NCBI GenBank assembly: GCA_965203305.1
Contig: OZ241874.1
Span: forward strand, 3,348,001-3,412,000
Origin: Bin80 sp965203305
GTDB lineage: Bacteria; Bacteroidota; Rhodothermia; Rhodothermales; Bin80
Length of the DNA stretch: 64,000 nucleotides
Direction: 5' to 3'
The first letter of the stretch is position 1; the number at the start of each line of letters is the position of its first letter. The notes below the pieces were generated by a model. It was not told the origin of the DNA. It saw nothing but the letters and a program-made list of their open reading frames with translations, and did no database searches. Shown piece by piece: positions 17,459 to 27,593 of the stretch. The position numbers and the translations under genes were made by a program.

Positions 17459-18343
17459 ATGCGTCCAGCCTGTCTGCTTCTTCTTGTTCTTGCCGGCTGC
17501 TCATCCAGTGTAAACAGCGAACATGTCGTTGAAGACGATTCAGGACGCACCGTACATTTGCCAGCACAGGTAGACAGAATTGCCCCGATTGCCCCAAGTA
17601 TTACAGAACTTTTATTTGCCTCGGGAGCCGGACCAAAAGTAGTTGGCGTATCCTTCCATGATGATTTTCCTCCCGCTGTTGACTCATTGCCCAAATACAG
17701 TTTGATTCCGATGGACTTTGAAGCCATCGTCGCACTTGATCCAGACCTGGTTATTGCGAGTGAACAGGTGAATAGCCCCAAAGATGCCGATACATTTGCT
17801 GCCCTGGGAATCCCCGTTTATTTCATTGCTGTACATGCACTGGGAGATGTACCAAAGGCACTCCGCACTCTGGGCGAGCTGCTTGACACCTCTGACATCG
17901 CGGTGAAACGGGCAACGGAGCTAGAGGACTCGCTAGCACTGCTTTCTTCCCTCACAGCAGATTTGACCGACAGGCCTGAGGTGCTGTTCTTGATTGAGTA
18001 TGCTACCCTGTATGCGTTTGGGAAAGGAAGCTATATCCATAACATGATTGATCTAGCAGGCGGATTCAGTGTCACAGGCACCCATGCTACACGGTTCCCT
18101 GTCCTGACAGACGAATTTGTTCTGGAGGCACAGCCAGATGTCATTGCCTGCACATTCGGGGAACCATTTGAAGATTCCAGTCTGCTTGAGTACCATCCAA
18201 CCTGGGATATTTTGCCTGCTGTTCAGTCCGGCCGGATCTACAGAGTAACCCCTGACTTTTATCTAGGCCCCGGTCCGCGACTCGTAAACGGGGCTTGGGA
18301 GCTTGCCGGGATTCTGCATCCCGACATCGTGACATATCCATGA
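17459..18343 (+). CDS. ABC transporter substrate-binding lipoprotein (BtuF/FecB-like)
   Basis: A periplasmic-binding-protein-2 family lipoprotein. It has the leader MRPACLLLLVLAGC with lipobox LAGC, then EDDSGRTVHLPAQVDRIAPIAPSITELLFASG, the standard opening of cobalamin/siderophore/iron binding proteins. The C-terminal half has YHPTWDILPAVQSGRIYRV. The ATG at 17459 is used because the lipobox follows directly; an in-frame ATG at 17411 would add 16 residues. The stop overlaps the permease start by 4 bp. Ligand (B12 or iron chelate) cannot be decided. Confidence 0.85.
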   Translation: MRPACLLLLVLAGCSSSVNSEHVVEDDSGRTVHLPAQVDRIAPIAPSITELLFASGAGPKVVGVSFHDDFPPAVDSLPKYSLIPMDFEAIVALDPDLVIASEQVNSPKDADTFAALGIPVYFIAVHALGDVPKALRTLGELLDTSDIAVKRATELEDSLALLSSLTADLTDRPEVLFLIEYATLYAFGKGSYIHNMIDLAGGFSVTGTHATRFPVLTDEFVLEAQPDVIACTFGEPFEDSSLLEYHPTWDILPAVQSGRIYRVTPDFYLGPGPRLVNGAWELAGILHPDIVTYP

Positions 18344-19356
18344 GTCGCTGGATAGCAGGACTGGTAATTCTGGCACTCTTCAGCCTGGTGATCTCTGTGA
18401 GCGCAGGGCGAGAGGTCTCCTTCCTTGAGGCACTCTCTGTCCTGTGGCATCATCTTACATTCGGGTACGGGACAACTGTTGATCCCATTGCTGACCGTAT
18501 TGTCTGGCAGCTCCGCCTTCCCCGTGCACTGCTTGCGTTCATTGTAGGGGGCGGACTGGGCATGATTGGAGCGTCCATGCAGACGCTGGTTCGCAATCCG
18601 CTGGCTGAACCCTATATTCTGGGAATTTCGAGTGGTGCGACGGCGGGAGCCTCTCTCTTCTATCTGGGGTTTCTGCCCCCATTGATTTCCAGGGCACTGT
18701 CCATGCCGATTGCTGCCTTTCTTGGAGGACTGTGTGCGATTCTTATTGTGTACAGTGTTGCTGGCAGCCGGGGGCGTATTTCCGTAACTCGACTGCTGCT
18801 GGCCGGGGTTGCTGTGGCGTCACTCATGGGAGCACTCTCGTCATTTATTACCCTGTCTTCTCCAGATCCTGACAGGATGAGATCAGTGTTGTTCTGGCTT
18901 TTGGGTTCCCTTCATCTGGCGACATGGACTGCCCTGATCTGGCCATCCATCGCGGTTGCTATTGGACTTTTCGTACTGCTGATCCTGGCACGGCCTCTGG
19001 ACGGAATGCTGACCGGGGATGAGGCAGCCCACTCCCTGGGCGTATCCGTTGAGTCCGTGAAACGAATTCTGATTGTCCTGGCATCACTGGTGACTGGATC
19101 CATTGTTGCCGCAAGCGGAGCCATCGGGTTCGTGGGACTGATTGTTCCTCATGCCGTACGCTCCTTCACCGGGGTAACGCACAGACGCGTACTGCCTGCA
19201 AGTTTTATTGGCGGGGCCATTTTTCTCCTGTGGGCAGACCTCGCTGCCAGAGCCCTTCTGCCCGGTGCCCAGCTCCCTGTTGGAATTGTCACAGCACTCT
19301 GCGGCGTGCCGTTCTTTCTGCTTCTCCTCCACCGAAAGCATCACAGCTTTGGATGA
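18340..19356 (+). CDS. FecCD/BtuC-family ABC permease
   Basis: About 338 aa with roughly ten membrane segments. Family signatures include RLPRALLAFIVGGGLGMIGASMQ, split here by natural variation, then NPLAEPYILGISSGATAGA and, near the end, GFVGLIVPHAVRSFTG. It pairs with the upstream binding protein to import a cobalamin or iron chelate. The ATPase subunit that normally follows is absent: the 168 bp downstream contain no Walker motifs. The start ATG at 18340 overlaps the binding-protein stop. Confidence 0.92.
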   Translation: MSRWIAGLVILALFSLVISVSAGREVSFLEALSVLWHHLTFGYGTTVDPIADRIVWQLRLPRALLAFIVGGGLGMIGASMQTLVRNPLAEPYILGISSGATAGASLFYLGFLPPLISRALSMPIAAFLGGLCAILIVYSVAGSRGRISVTRLLLAGVAVASLMGALSSFITLSSPDPDRMRSVLFWLLGSLHLATWTALIWPSIAVAIGLFVLLILARPLDGMLTGDEAAHSLGVSVESVKRILIVLASLVTGSIVAASGAIGFVGLIVPHAVRSFTGVTHRRVLPASFIGGAIFLLWADLAARALLPGAQLPVGIVTALCGVPFFLLLLHRKHHSFG

Positions 19357-19524
19357 GGAAATTCACCGAGGAGGCACAGGAGATGGTGCCAGCAGACTAT
19401 GCTGTTCATGCCAGGCGATACAACCCCATAAACAACGGGAATTATCCAGCAAAATCCGCATGCCGCCCCCAATACTCACTGAAGGTGTCCTGCTTCACAT
19501 AGAAATGTTGAGGGGATTGAGAGG

Positions 19525-19977
19525 TTACATCTCCATCCCTATGTCTGTGCCTTGATCCTTGCCGGAAGTGTCTCTGCTCTCTAGAGTATCCAGATCAGGT
19601 TTGCCTTTCCCGGATTTGGGTGTCGTGGATTCTTCCCCTCCTCTTTTTTGGGGAGGGGCTGTCTTGCTCTGGAGTATCTGAATTGGAGTAGACGCATTCT
19701 CGTCAAAACCCAGCCCAACCTCCAGCCCCACTCCTCTGACACTTGCCCCAACCGTAAGGTTCTTCAGCCTTTTCATGGCGATTCCAAGGCATTCCTGCAG
19801 AATGTCTGTGTCCCAGAGTGCCCCGGCTTGCCTGTTCTTTGATTCGGACAATTTCCTCAGGAATCCCCCGACCTCCTTCTCCCGACCATGGAAATACTTT
19901 GTCTCTCCGCGATCATCGGCAATCTCAGGATTATGTGGAGGCACTACATCTTTTCTGGGAGGCTCGGGGTGGAACAT
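19525..19977 (-). CDS. Hypothetical protein, doubtful
   Basis: A 150-aa ORF in an otherwise gene-free stretch between the permease and the IS. It opens with a proline-rich segment, then KYFHGREKEVGGFLRKL, which resembles the short motif at the N-terminus of some P-loop ATPases, although no Walker A follows. A glycine/valine-rich central segment (GASVRGVGLEVGLGF) and a charged low-complexity tail complete it. No family is recognised. It could be a truncated gene or chance. The flanks 19357-19524 and 19978-20245 show nothing recognisable. Confidence 0.35.
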   Translation of the reverse strand: MFHPEPPRKDVVPPHNPEIADDRGETKYFHGREKEVGGFLRKLSESKNRQAGALWDTDILQECLGIAMKRLKNLTVGASVRGVGLEVGLGFDENASTPIQILQSKTAPPQKRGGEESTTPKSGKGKPDLDTLESRDTSGKDQGTDIGMEM

Positions 19978-20245
19978 GGCGAAAACAAAAGGCGAGTTAT
20001 AAAGGAAACGTAGAAGTTGTTCAAACTTGGACGCAAAACAGATACCTGTGCTCCCGTCAATTTCCCTCCCTCCAGTTATACTCTATCCTGAGATATCACA
20101 CAACCAAGCCCTTATCCCAACCCTTCTTGTCCGCATGAACAAGAGGTTGTCTACACCGCTACTTGGCTGTGTCCTGCTCAGGCAACTTTCCGTTTGGTCT
20201 TCGTCATCGGAGCTCTGTCTTATATTCGTTTGTAATATACTCCAT

Positions 20246-21730
20246 GAGCCTCTTGCAAAAAGATTTTGGGGACCGTCGAATTCTGACCAGGTACGGGATG
20301 GAACCTTGATTTTTTGAATGCTCTCCTTCTTTTGGTGGTTTGTGCGGGAATTTGTTCCCAATTTGTTCCCTGAAAAGGCTCTTCGGAACGGATTTTGTCC
20401 CTCATTCATATGAGCAGGACGTACCTGTCCCATCACTTCGGTAGAAGCGAATGTTTGCATCCCGAAAAGCCTGATCCAGTTGTCTGGATCTACGCTGCCA
20501 GGCGAAGAAGGGAGTCCACTGTGAGCGCAAGCACGCCAAACATCATGTGGCACATCATCTTCTGGTACCCCCGAACCCGCAGATTCTGGAAGCCAAACTC
20601 ATCCTTCAGCCGAGCAAAGGCGCGTTCCACCGTTGAACGCTCTCGGTACCGGATGCGCTCAGGTGGCGTAAACCCGGCAGCACGCCGCGCCTTGTTTTCC
20701 TGATCCCGCGCCGCTTTTCCGTTCCGCCGGGGATGGGAATCCGTGATCGAAACCTGCCCCAGTTCTTCCGTATGCGCATGCATCTGTTTCGCATCACAGG
20801 CACTGTCCATCAATGCATACAGAACCGCCAGAACCCGATCTGCGGTCATCTCGGCCAGGGGAATGGCGACCTGGCTATCATGCACGGAGGCGGAGGTTCC
20901 GATACAACTGATCGGAACGCCCCCGTCCGCTACATCCACAGGAATCTTCCAGCCTACCCAGGACTGCCGCCGCCCCCGGGCATTCCGCTTGCATCCGACA
21001 CTGCACTCCTTGGGGAGGGCATCCGCCATCTCTCGCTGTCGTTCCAGCATGGGGGGACCTTTGGGAGCCTTTTCTTCCCCCTCGTTTTCCTCCTTCTTCA
21101 CCGCCGCTTCCCGTGCCTCCATTGTCGTGGAATCCCGCAAAATATGCCCCACAACCTCATTCTCGTAGCAACTCCTGATCAGAGCCTCATGAATCCGGGG
21201 CGGCAGTTCGCTCTCGGCAAATTCCTGGAACACCCGTGAAAGGGTGGACGCGCCGGGCGCATCACACCCGCGGGACCACCCACACAAAGACCAAAGAATG
21301 CGGTCTATCAGCAGTCGCTCCCGCAGGGCAGTGGTCGTGGGAATCTGGAAGATCATCCTGGCCAAAAACGCCTTCGCGATGGACGTACGATGGGCTAGGG
21401 GACGACCTCGGCTGCCGCGCGACTGGGACGGCAGAAAGTCCTCCATAGGCACCATCTCCAAAGCCAGCACAAAGAGCTGGCAGCGTCCGGGCAAGGGACC
21501 AAACGACGCATCCAACTCCGAAAAGCTCTCCTCTTGACAGACCAAGGCAAATTGTTTGATTCGATCTGAAAGAAGCATCCACACCTCCATAAGTTTGTTG
21601 ACCCGTGAAACGCACCCGCAGAGAAAAAGCCTCTCGGTTCTGAAAAAACGCGGACCTTGGCAAGAAGCAAGAGAACCTGAGCCTCAGAAACGGGTTAAAC
21701 TCCCTAGATTGCTATTTTTGCAAGAGTCTT
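20246..21730 (-). mobile_element. IS element with DDE transposase, copy 1 (apparently intact)
   Basis: About 1.48 kb bounded by inverted termini: GAGCCTCTTGCAAAAA on the left and the complement of AAGACTCTTGCAAAAA on the right. A single transposase ORF on the minus strand fills most of it. A second, decayed copy lies in inverted orientation at 46135-47597. I could not confirm a target-site duplication. MITEs with similar termini occur at four places in the window. Confidence 0.88.
20490..21590 (-). CDS. DDE transposase (IS4/IS5 superfamily)
   Basis: 366 aa. Catalytic residues are visible: first Asp in LRDSTTMEAREAA, second Asp in GTSASVHDSQVAIPL, and Glu within RYRERSTVERAFARLK. The last fits the Y-(2)-R-(3)-E-(6)-K signature of the IS4 superfamily exactly. 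The N-terminal region RTSIAKAFLARMIFQIPTTTALRERL is the usual helical N-terminal (DUF772-like) domain. An internal Met at residue 6 is an alternative start. No frameshift or stop is seen, so this copy can probably still move itself and the MITEs that share its ends. Confidence 0.88.
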   Translation of the reverse strand: MEVWMLLSDRIKQFALVCQEESFSELDASFGPLPGRCQLFVLALEMVPMEDFLPSQSRGSRGRPLAHRTSIAKAFLARMIFQIPTTTALRERLLIDRILWSLCGWSRGCDAPGASTLSRVFQEFAESELPPRIHEALIRSCYENEVVGHILRDSTTMEAREAAVKKEENEGEEKAPKGPPMLERQREMADALPKECSVGCKRNARGRRQSWVGWKIPVDVADGGVPISCIGTSASVHDSQVAIPLAEMTADRVLAVLYALMDSACDAKQMHAHTEELGQVSITDSHPRRNGKAARDQENKARRAAGFTPPERIRYRERSTVERAFARLKDEFGFQNLRVRGYQKMMCHMMFGVLALTVDSLLRLAA

Positions 21731-21826
21731 GTAATGTATAAGCCAGCTCTTGAAACCTTCTCTCGAAAAAAAATCTAAAAAAATGTCAGCAGGATTAATC
21801 ATATGTGTAAGTTGATGTGTATACAT

Positions 21827-22115
21827 AGTGTCTGTCCGAAAATTCACAGCAACCCCCAATACGGGGGATTCCAGAGGCATTTTGCCCCACAGCGTCATGT
21901 ATGGAGCGATTCAGATGCTCGTTGGCTATGAGAGATTCGGGGAAATCTTGCACGAAGATTGCGTGTTTATGGATGCTGTTCGGGGATTTCATGCTCCAAT
22001 CCGCCAAGGGGCTTCCATCTTCGTCAGAAAAAATACCCGAAAATATCTCCAAAAACTCCACATACGCTCTCTAAACGGCATATATTGGCGATATTCTGAA
22101 TTTTCGGACAGACAC
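21827..22115. mobile_element. TGTCTGTCC-type MITE, copy 1 (289 bp)
   Basis: Terminal inverted repeats AGTGTCTGTCCGAAAATTCA and its near-complement TGAATTTTCGGACAGACACT bracket 289 bp. The direct repeat ACAT flanks it at 21823-21826 and 22116-22119 (4-bp target duplication). It matches the element at 40199-40490 over its full length in inverse orientation. The small ORFs inside are not conserved enough between copies to be genes. It sits between IS copy 1 and the giant secreted-protein gene, ending 77 bp upstream of the first ATG. The remainder of 21731-22192 shows nothing else. Confidence 0.9.
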
Positions 22116-22192
22116 TACATAAGAAATGATCCAGCCGATTGTGGTCTGATCACAACCTCAAAACTTTTCATTAAACGAATCAACATAAACCT

Positions 22193-22222
22193 ATGAAACA
22201 CACGAAAAAATGGGGGGGGGGG
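22193..22222 (+). promoter_or_regulatory. Poly-G tract and dual start codons, candidate phase switch
   Basis: Two ATGs (22193 and 22210) precede an 11-G run (22212-22222). With 11 G, ATG 22210 is in frame and gives MGGGVFSLLVLLLAIPDTLAQ. ATG 22193, which would supply the basic n-region MKHTKKW, is one frame off and stops soon after. With 9 or 12 G the upstream ATG would read through into the same signal peptide. With 10 G neither works. Frame logic is seen directly; switching is inferred. Confidence 0.65.
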
Positions 22223-25200
22223 TATTTTCCCTTCTGGTCCTGTTGCTGGCCATCCCCGACACTTTAGCACAGACCTACATTGATCCGGTCCATGGTTCCG
22301 GGACGGCGTGTACCGAGACTGAACCGTGTACGCTGGCGTATGCGTATGCGAACAAGCAGAACCGAAGAACTCGCAATTACATCTGGCGGATTCGGGTTCG
22401 CCGGGCAGGGGGGATGGTCCGGCTAGCTGCCCTCACGGGCACGAATTCTTCTCTGACCGAAGAGATTACGTTCGGGACCTATGTGAAGGGAAGTGCTGCC
22501 AAGGTGAAGGGAAAGATTGAGTTCACGGGCAATTTCCAGATTGCGTCGGCCGGGAGTGTGCGATTGGAAGAGGAGGTGTCGGCGCAGTTTGCGGATGTTA
22601 CGCTTTTATCCGGGAGCCGGGCGCACGCACTTCATTTTTTCTCCGACAAGGATGGCTCCGACGAGCGAGTCACTGTGGCTGGCACACTGACGATTCCCGC
22701 AGATGAGACGACAGTCACCCTGGAGGGACTGATCGTCTCCGAAAATTTGACGGTCAAGTCTGCGGGGACGGAGACGGGCGTGTTTCGCGTCTGGGGCAAA
22801 CTGATTGTCAAGCGCGGGGCGACCCTGCGGCTGGATAATGTGGATCTCTATTTCCACATGGGATCCAGAACACTCAAGGAAGGCAGTAAATTTGGGGAAA
22901 TATTCGTCCTGGATGGTGCCATAGAAGATGTGACCAAGGGATCCCGTCATCCGATCACGCTTGCGAGCCTGAACAATGATGATGAGTACGAAGGCCGGGC
23001 AGGGAGTGGTGACTTTGTTACTCATGTTCAATATAAGCCTCTGGTTCGGGGGCTCACCGTTGCTGACTGCCTTTTCATCGAGGGGAGCGGTACACTGAAT
23101 GCAGGGCTCTACCTGATTGCCATGGGCAATGTGTGCGTGCAGGGGCTGACGCAGGTGGGTCCCATCACGGTGACCGGCGGGATTCAGAACGATGTGCAAG
23201 AAATTGATGATCCGAACACGCATAGCGGAAAGTTGACCACGGACCTCATTTTCCGGGAAGATGTGATTATAGACGGAGATGTGGCGCAGTGGAACGATTC
23301 CCGGATTTTGTTTGAGAAGAGAGCCACGATCCGGGGAAATGTGACGATGCAGGACGGGGGGACTCCCTATGATCACGCAGCCACCTTCGGAGCAAATGAT
23401 GGAACCCTTGGGGAGCAGATCACCGATGCCAGTGCCCGACGTGGTTATGTTCCATGGCAGTTTCCGGGTACTTTGGCAGGGCCAGGACAGAAGTATACCT
23501 GCGAATATACGATTAATCGAAAAAAAATTTTAAGGGAAAACGCCCACCATGTTCCCGGGGTCCAGTTTGCGGGTCTCGTGACGATTGCAGGGGATCTGAA
23601 TGTGTATTCCAACACCATTCCTGAAGTAACAGAAGACACCAATACGTCTTCCGAGCGTGACGATGATAATTCGGATAATACGACCTCGTGTGCGCCTCGG
23701 GTGCTCTTTATCGCTCCCGCAGTGATGCGGGATGCGACTAGAGATCTCCAGGTGCTGTCCTCTGTGGGAGGAAACCTGGTGATTGAGGATACGGTGAGTT
23801 TCGGAGGGCAAGGTCGTGTGTTCCTGGATGGCGATGTGCGAAAGGTCGGCAACGCCAATCTGCGGAGTGCGCACAACCTGCTTGTGGGCGGAGATCTGGA
23901 GGCGCGGGGAAAGGCGCTTGGGATGAAGCATGCTTCCACCTCCATGAGTCAAGGGATGTGTACGGCAAAGGATGTATCGCTGACCTTCGGGAACCGGATC
24001 GTGCTGACGGATGCTGGCGAGAGTGTTGTGATCGGGGATGCCACGAACGGTCTCACACTGGGGGCCCTGGTGACGCTTGGGGATCTGCGGGTGGAACCCG
24101 GCAAGGGTCCGCTGACGGTAAAGACCCTGCATGTGGGCCCCCGCGCAGAACTGATGGCAAAGGAGGTGAAGGTGACCGAGTCCCTGCTCCTGCAGGGAGA
24201 GCTGGATGGGGAGCTGGACGCGTCGTCCACGATCAAGCGGCTGACCTACGGGAACCGAAATACCGATCTGGTGAAGAACGCGGCTTTGGCCACGACCATG
24301 GAGGTTCTGTCCGTTGATGTTGGGGATCGGGGCATCCTGCGTCTGGATGAGAGGGTGAAGACAGAGACGCTGGAGCTGTGCAGTGGCACGCTGTCATTGG
24401 TGGATACCGAGAGCACGACGGATTCCACCCTGCATGTGACAGAGCAGATCACCGTGCAGAACGGAATGCTGGTGAAGGATGCGAATGATCCGGGGAGTAT
24501 CTCCACGGACAAGGCAAAGACGGCCAACGTGGCGGACCGGTATATGTTGACCTACATCACCCCGGGTGCGCGGGAGGTGAAAGCGGGGGATCTGGAATGG
24601 TTTGACCCGCGGGATGTGACCGTGAATCATGCGAAGGCGGAGATCATGGCACCGAATGGCCGCTCGCTGCCTGGAAAGCTGATGGTCACCAAAGGGAAGC
24701 TGACGGTGGACGGCATGCTGACGGTGGGGACCTCTACGCTGCATCGTACCGCGAGCGGTACAAATGCCCAAGATGCCCTCGCGCAGGTGAACAGGTACAG
24801 CGTGGAGGTGGCTGCAGGCGAACTGCATACGAAGGGGCAGGATGTGATGGTGCACGGGAAGGTGACGGTGAGTGGCAAGAGCAAACTGATGACCGGGGGC
24901 GGGGACCTGCATGTGCTGGGACGGGTGTTGCAGGGAGAGTATGCCCACAATACCGCCCAGGTGACCATTGCGAAAGACGCGATGGTGGACTTGGGAGACG
25001 GGACGCTGATGCTGGGACCGCAAGACACGAAGAAGCGGAATAATGTGCGGGATCTGAACGGATACAACAAGGGGACAGACGGGAACGGGGCCAATTCCCG
25101 TCCAGATGTGAAGCTGACGCTGACGGGGAGTCTGAAGGCAGGCATGATCAACATTCCGAAGGGGAGCAAGGAAACGGTGCTGGACGCGAGCGCGGACAGC

Positions 25201-27567
25201 AGGATGCTGGGGACCATTGTATTTGACGGGGCGAGAACCCCGAAACTGAGTGGCACGACCGAGAACGACGATGGACTGCTGCGAATCCTGAGTGCCAGTG
25301 CGGACAAGAAGATGCTGACGATAGACAGTCTGTCGGCCATGCAGGGGGCGGTGGAAACGCACAACAAGAAGGTGGTGATCACGGATGCGGTGACCCTGCG
25401 TTCGGCCACGATCTGGCCGTACACGGACTCAACAGAGTTCATGGGGGATCTTGTGATCAGCGGGACCGGCGGTCTGAACACGGAACACAACGCGAATGAT
25501 GTCAAGCGGATTGTGAAGATCCATGGGGACTTTACGCAGAGCAAAGGGACGATCAGTGGAGACCTGGCGGGGGTGAAGCTGCATCCCATGACGACGAAGA
25601 CGGTGATGGGGGACCTGATGGTGGCGGCGGATGCGTCCCGCTATATCGGGAAAACGGCATCGGGCAAGATGCCGAGTCTGGTGGTGCATGGGGGCTTCCA
25701 CTTTGCGAAGAAGGGGGATCTGGATGTGCAGGTGGAGTTCAAGGGCGAGGAGGTGCAGGAGGTGCTGACCGGGGACATGACGGTGCTGGACAGTGTGGTG
25801 GTGAACAACGCCAGGGGACTGCTGCTGAAAAGCCATGTCAAGCAGCAGAGGATGGCGAAGCTGACGCTCCGGCAGGGGAAGATTCACAGCATGCCAATGG
25901 ACAGCATGTATACTTGGACGGTACAGAATGTAGAGGCAGAACAGGAATTGCGTGGCCGGAATTCAGCACAGACAGGAGAGAAGTGCGGGGCGGACAATGA
26001 CGAGGCGTGCAAGGGCACGATCCTTCGAGGTTCCCGGCAGTCGTATATCGGTGGTCCGGTCGCGCGGCACCTGTTACAGGGAACGGCAGGAGACGGCTTC
26101 AAGAGCGGGGGGTACCTGTTCCCGGTGGGAATGGACCATAAAACGGATCAGGATACCCTGTCACACTATCGTCCACTGATTCTGCAGCTGCCTTCGGACC
26201 TGAACGACACGACCGCCGTGACCGTGTCTCCGATCATGGTTCCAGAGGGAGCCATGCCGGCATGGCAGAGCCTCACGGTTCCAACAGCCGGAGGCAGCCT
26301 AAAGCTGGATGTGCATGCGGATCTGTTCTGGAAGGTGGATCTGGGGGCGGAGTCATTGCCGACGAATACGAACATCCGGCTGGCGGCGGCAGGACTGCGG
26401 AATGTGGCAGATGCCAGCGGACTCCGGATCGTGCAGTGGGATTGCGACTGGGAGGATCCGAAGCTGGCGGGACGGGTTCCCGCCCAGGCAGATGCGGAAT
26501 CGTTTGCCGTGAACGGATACCTCAATGGAGTGGTGCACCTGACGCAGGAGGGGATTGGTCTGGGGAGCTGTGCGATCTTCGGGGTTGCGGCGAACGGGAT
26601 TGCGAATCCGATTGACCAGGCCGATCTGAGCGGGGGACGGGCGAACCTGCAGTTCATCCACAACCTGCCACTGACAAGCCCGATAGACCTGCATCTGGGG
26701 GACATCCGAATTGGCAGTGGAATGCAGTTCCGCAGTGCCACGGCCTACCGTCCGGTGGGGGCAGGCAGTCATGAACTGAAGATCCAGGCGGCGGGAGTGC
26801 CAGCAGAGCAGGCGATCACTAGCACCCTGTCCCTGAATCCGAACACGAACACGGTGGTGATTGCCCACGGGAGTCTGGCAGAACCGAAGCTGAAGATGCT
26901 GGACATGCGGATGACCTCGTCGGTAGCTGCCAAGGCAGAGGTGCGGCTGGTGCACGGATCGGCGGATCTGGGAGCAGTGCAGGTGCAGGTGATGGATCCA
27001 ACCGATCCCATGATGCCGGTGAGCACCCTGGCGGGGAACCTGATGCTGGATGAGGAGACCCGGCGATATGTCGCACTGGATCCGTCGGTGCAGGTCATGC
27101 GTGTGAAATCCACAGAGGGAGATGTAGAGGAGTTCTACGAACTGGACCTGTACGGGTATGGAGGGCAGACGCTGGTGCTGAACCTGTCCGGGATGCGGAA
27201 CGATCTGACGATCCTGGGAGTGGACAGGAATGGGGAGATCGTCCCGGTACAGACGGTGACCGGGGTGGAGGAGAGTGCAGAGCTTCCGACGGAGTTTGCG
27301 CTGCATGGGAACTATCCGAACCCGTTCAATCCGAGCACAAGAATCCAGTTTGACCTGCCGGAGAATGCGCAGGTGCAGATCCAGATTGTAGACATGCTGG
27401 GACGGGAGGTGATGGTATTGCCGGCGCAGGAGCTGGAGGCGGGAGCGAACCGGAGCGTAGAGATGAATGCAAGCAGTCTGGCAAGCGGAACTTATCTTTA
27501 TCGGCTGATTGCAGCCGGAGCAGAAAATCGGCATGTGAAGGCCGGACGCATGACACTCGTGAAGTAG
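22210..27567 (+). CDS. Giant secreted repeat protein with T9SS sorting domain (copy A)
   Basis: 1785 aa. A hydrophobic leader ends LLLAIPDTLAQ, then a long region of beta-rich repeats follows (recurring phrases such as GKLTVDGMLTVGT, VHGKVTVSGKSKLMTGGGDLHVLGRV, where the last is broken by variation), suggesting a beta-helix. Near residues 1480-1640 is a DUF4397-like pair (QFIHNLPLTSPIDLHLGDI and VRLVHGSADLGAVQV). The C-terminus is a type A T9SS sorting domain (NYPNPFNPSTRIQFDLP and GTYLYRLIAAG). It is likely a surface or released adhesin-like protein. Its closest relative is copy B at 40657, nearly identical over the C-terminal 400 residues and diverged over the N-terminal half. The poly-G tract decides the start. 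Confidence 0.85.
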   Translation: MGGGVFSLLVLLLAIPDTLAQTYIDPVHGSGTACTETEPCTLAYAYANKQNRRTRNYIWRIRVRRAGGMVRLAALTGTNSSLTEEITFGTYVKGSAAKVKGKIEFTGNFQIASAGSVRLEEEVSAQFADVTLLSGSRAHALHFFSDKDGSDERVTVAGTLTIPADETTVTLEGLIVSENLTVKSAGTETGVFRVWGKLIVKRGATLRLDNVDLYFHMGSRTLKEGSKFGEIFVLDGAIEDVTKGSRHPITLASLNNDDEYEGRAGSGDFVTHVQYKPLVRGLTVADCLFIEGSGTLNAGLYLIAMGNVCVQGLTQVGPITVTGGIQNDVQEIDDPNTHSGKLTTDLIFREDVIIDGDVAQWNDSRILFEKRATIRGNVTMQDGGTPYDHAATFGANDGTLGEQITDASARRGYVPWQFPGTLAGPGQKYTCEYTINRKKILRENAHHVPGVQFAGLVTIAGDLNVYSNTIPEVTEDTNTSSERDDDNSDNTTSCAPRVLFIAPAVMRDATRDLQVLSSVGGNLVIEDTVSFGGQGRVFLDGDVRKVGNANLRSAHNLLVGGDLEARGKALGMKHASTSMSQGMCTAKDVSLTFGNRIVLTDAGESVVIGDATNGLTLGALVTLGDLRVEPGKGPLTVKTLHVGPRAELMAKEVKVTESLLLQGELDGELDASSTIKRLTYGNRNTDLVKNAALATTMEVLSVDVGDRGILRLDERVKTETLELCSGTLSLVDTESTTDSTLHVTEQITVQNGMLVKDANDPGSISTDKAKTANVADRYMLTYITPGAREVKAGDLEWFDPRDVTVNHAKAEIMAPNGRSLPGKLMVTKGKLTVDGMLTVGTSTLHRTASGTNAQDALAQVNRYSVEVAAGELHTKGQDVMVHGKVTVSGKSKLMTGGGDLHVLGRVLQGEYAHNTAQVTIAKDAMVDLGDGTLMLGPQDTKKRNNVRDLNGYNKGTDGNGANSRPDVKLTLTGSLKAGMINIPKGSKETVLDASADSRMLGTIVFDGARTPKLSGTTENDDGLLRILSASADKKMLTIDSLSAMQGAVETHNKKVVITDAVTLRSATIWPYTDSTEFMGDLVISGTGGLNTEHNANDVKRIVKIHGDFTQSKGTISGDLAGVKLHPMTTKTVMGDLMVAADASRYIGKTASGKMPSLVVHGGFHFAKKGDLDVQVEFKGEEVQEVLTGDMTVLDSVVVNNARGLLLKSHVKQQRMAKLTLRQGKIHSMPMDSMYTWTVQNVEAEQELRGRNSAQTGEKCGADNDEACKGTILRGSRQSYIGGPVARHLLQGTAGDGFKSGGYLFPVGMDHKTDQDTLSHYRPLILQLPSDLNDTTAVTVSPIMVPEGAMPAWQSLTVPTAGGSLKLDVHADLFWKVDLGAESLPTNTNIRLAAAGLRNVADASGLRIVQWDCDWEDPKLAGRVPAQADAESFAVNGYLNGVVHLTQEGIGLGSCAIFGVAANGIANPIDQADLSGGRANLQFIHNLPLTSPIDLHLGDIRIGSGMQFRSATAYRPVGAGSHELKIQAAGVPAEQAITSTLSLNPNTNTVVIAHGSLAEPKLKMLDMRMTSSVAAKAEVRLVHGSADLGAVQVQVMDPTDPMMPVSTLAGNLMLDEETRRYVALDPSVQVMRVKSTEGDVEEFYELDLYGYGGQTLVLNLSGMRNDLTILGVDRNGEIVPVQTVTGVEESAELPTEFALHGNYPNPFNPSTRIQFDLPENAQVQIQIVDMLGREVMVLPAQELEAGANRSVEMNASSLASGTYLYRLIAAGAENRHVKAGRMTLVK

Positions 27568-27593
27568 TCATACAGAGCGGTTCAGAGTGAAAC

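Noticed and set aside
21795..22061. 88-aa ORF in the TGTCTGTCC MITE
   Set aside because: The same element at 40199 has a different reading capacity, so the ORF is not conserved; no domain seen.
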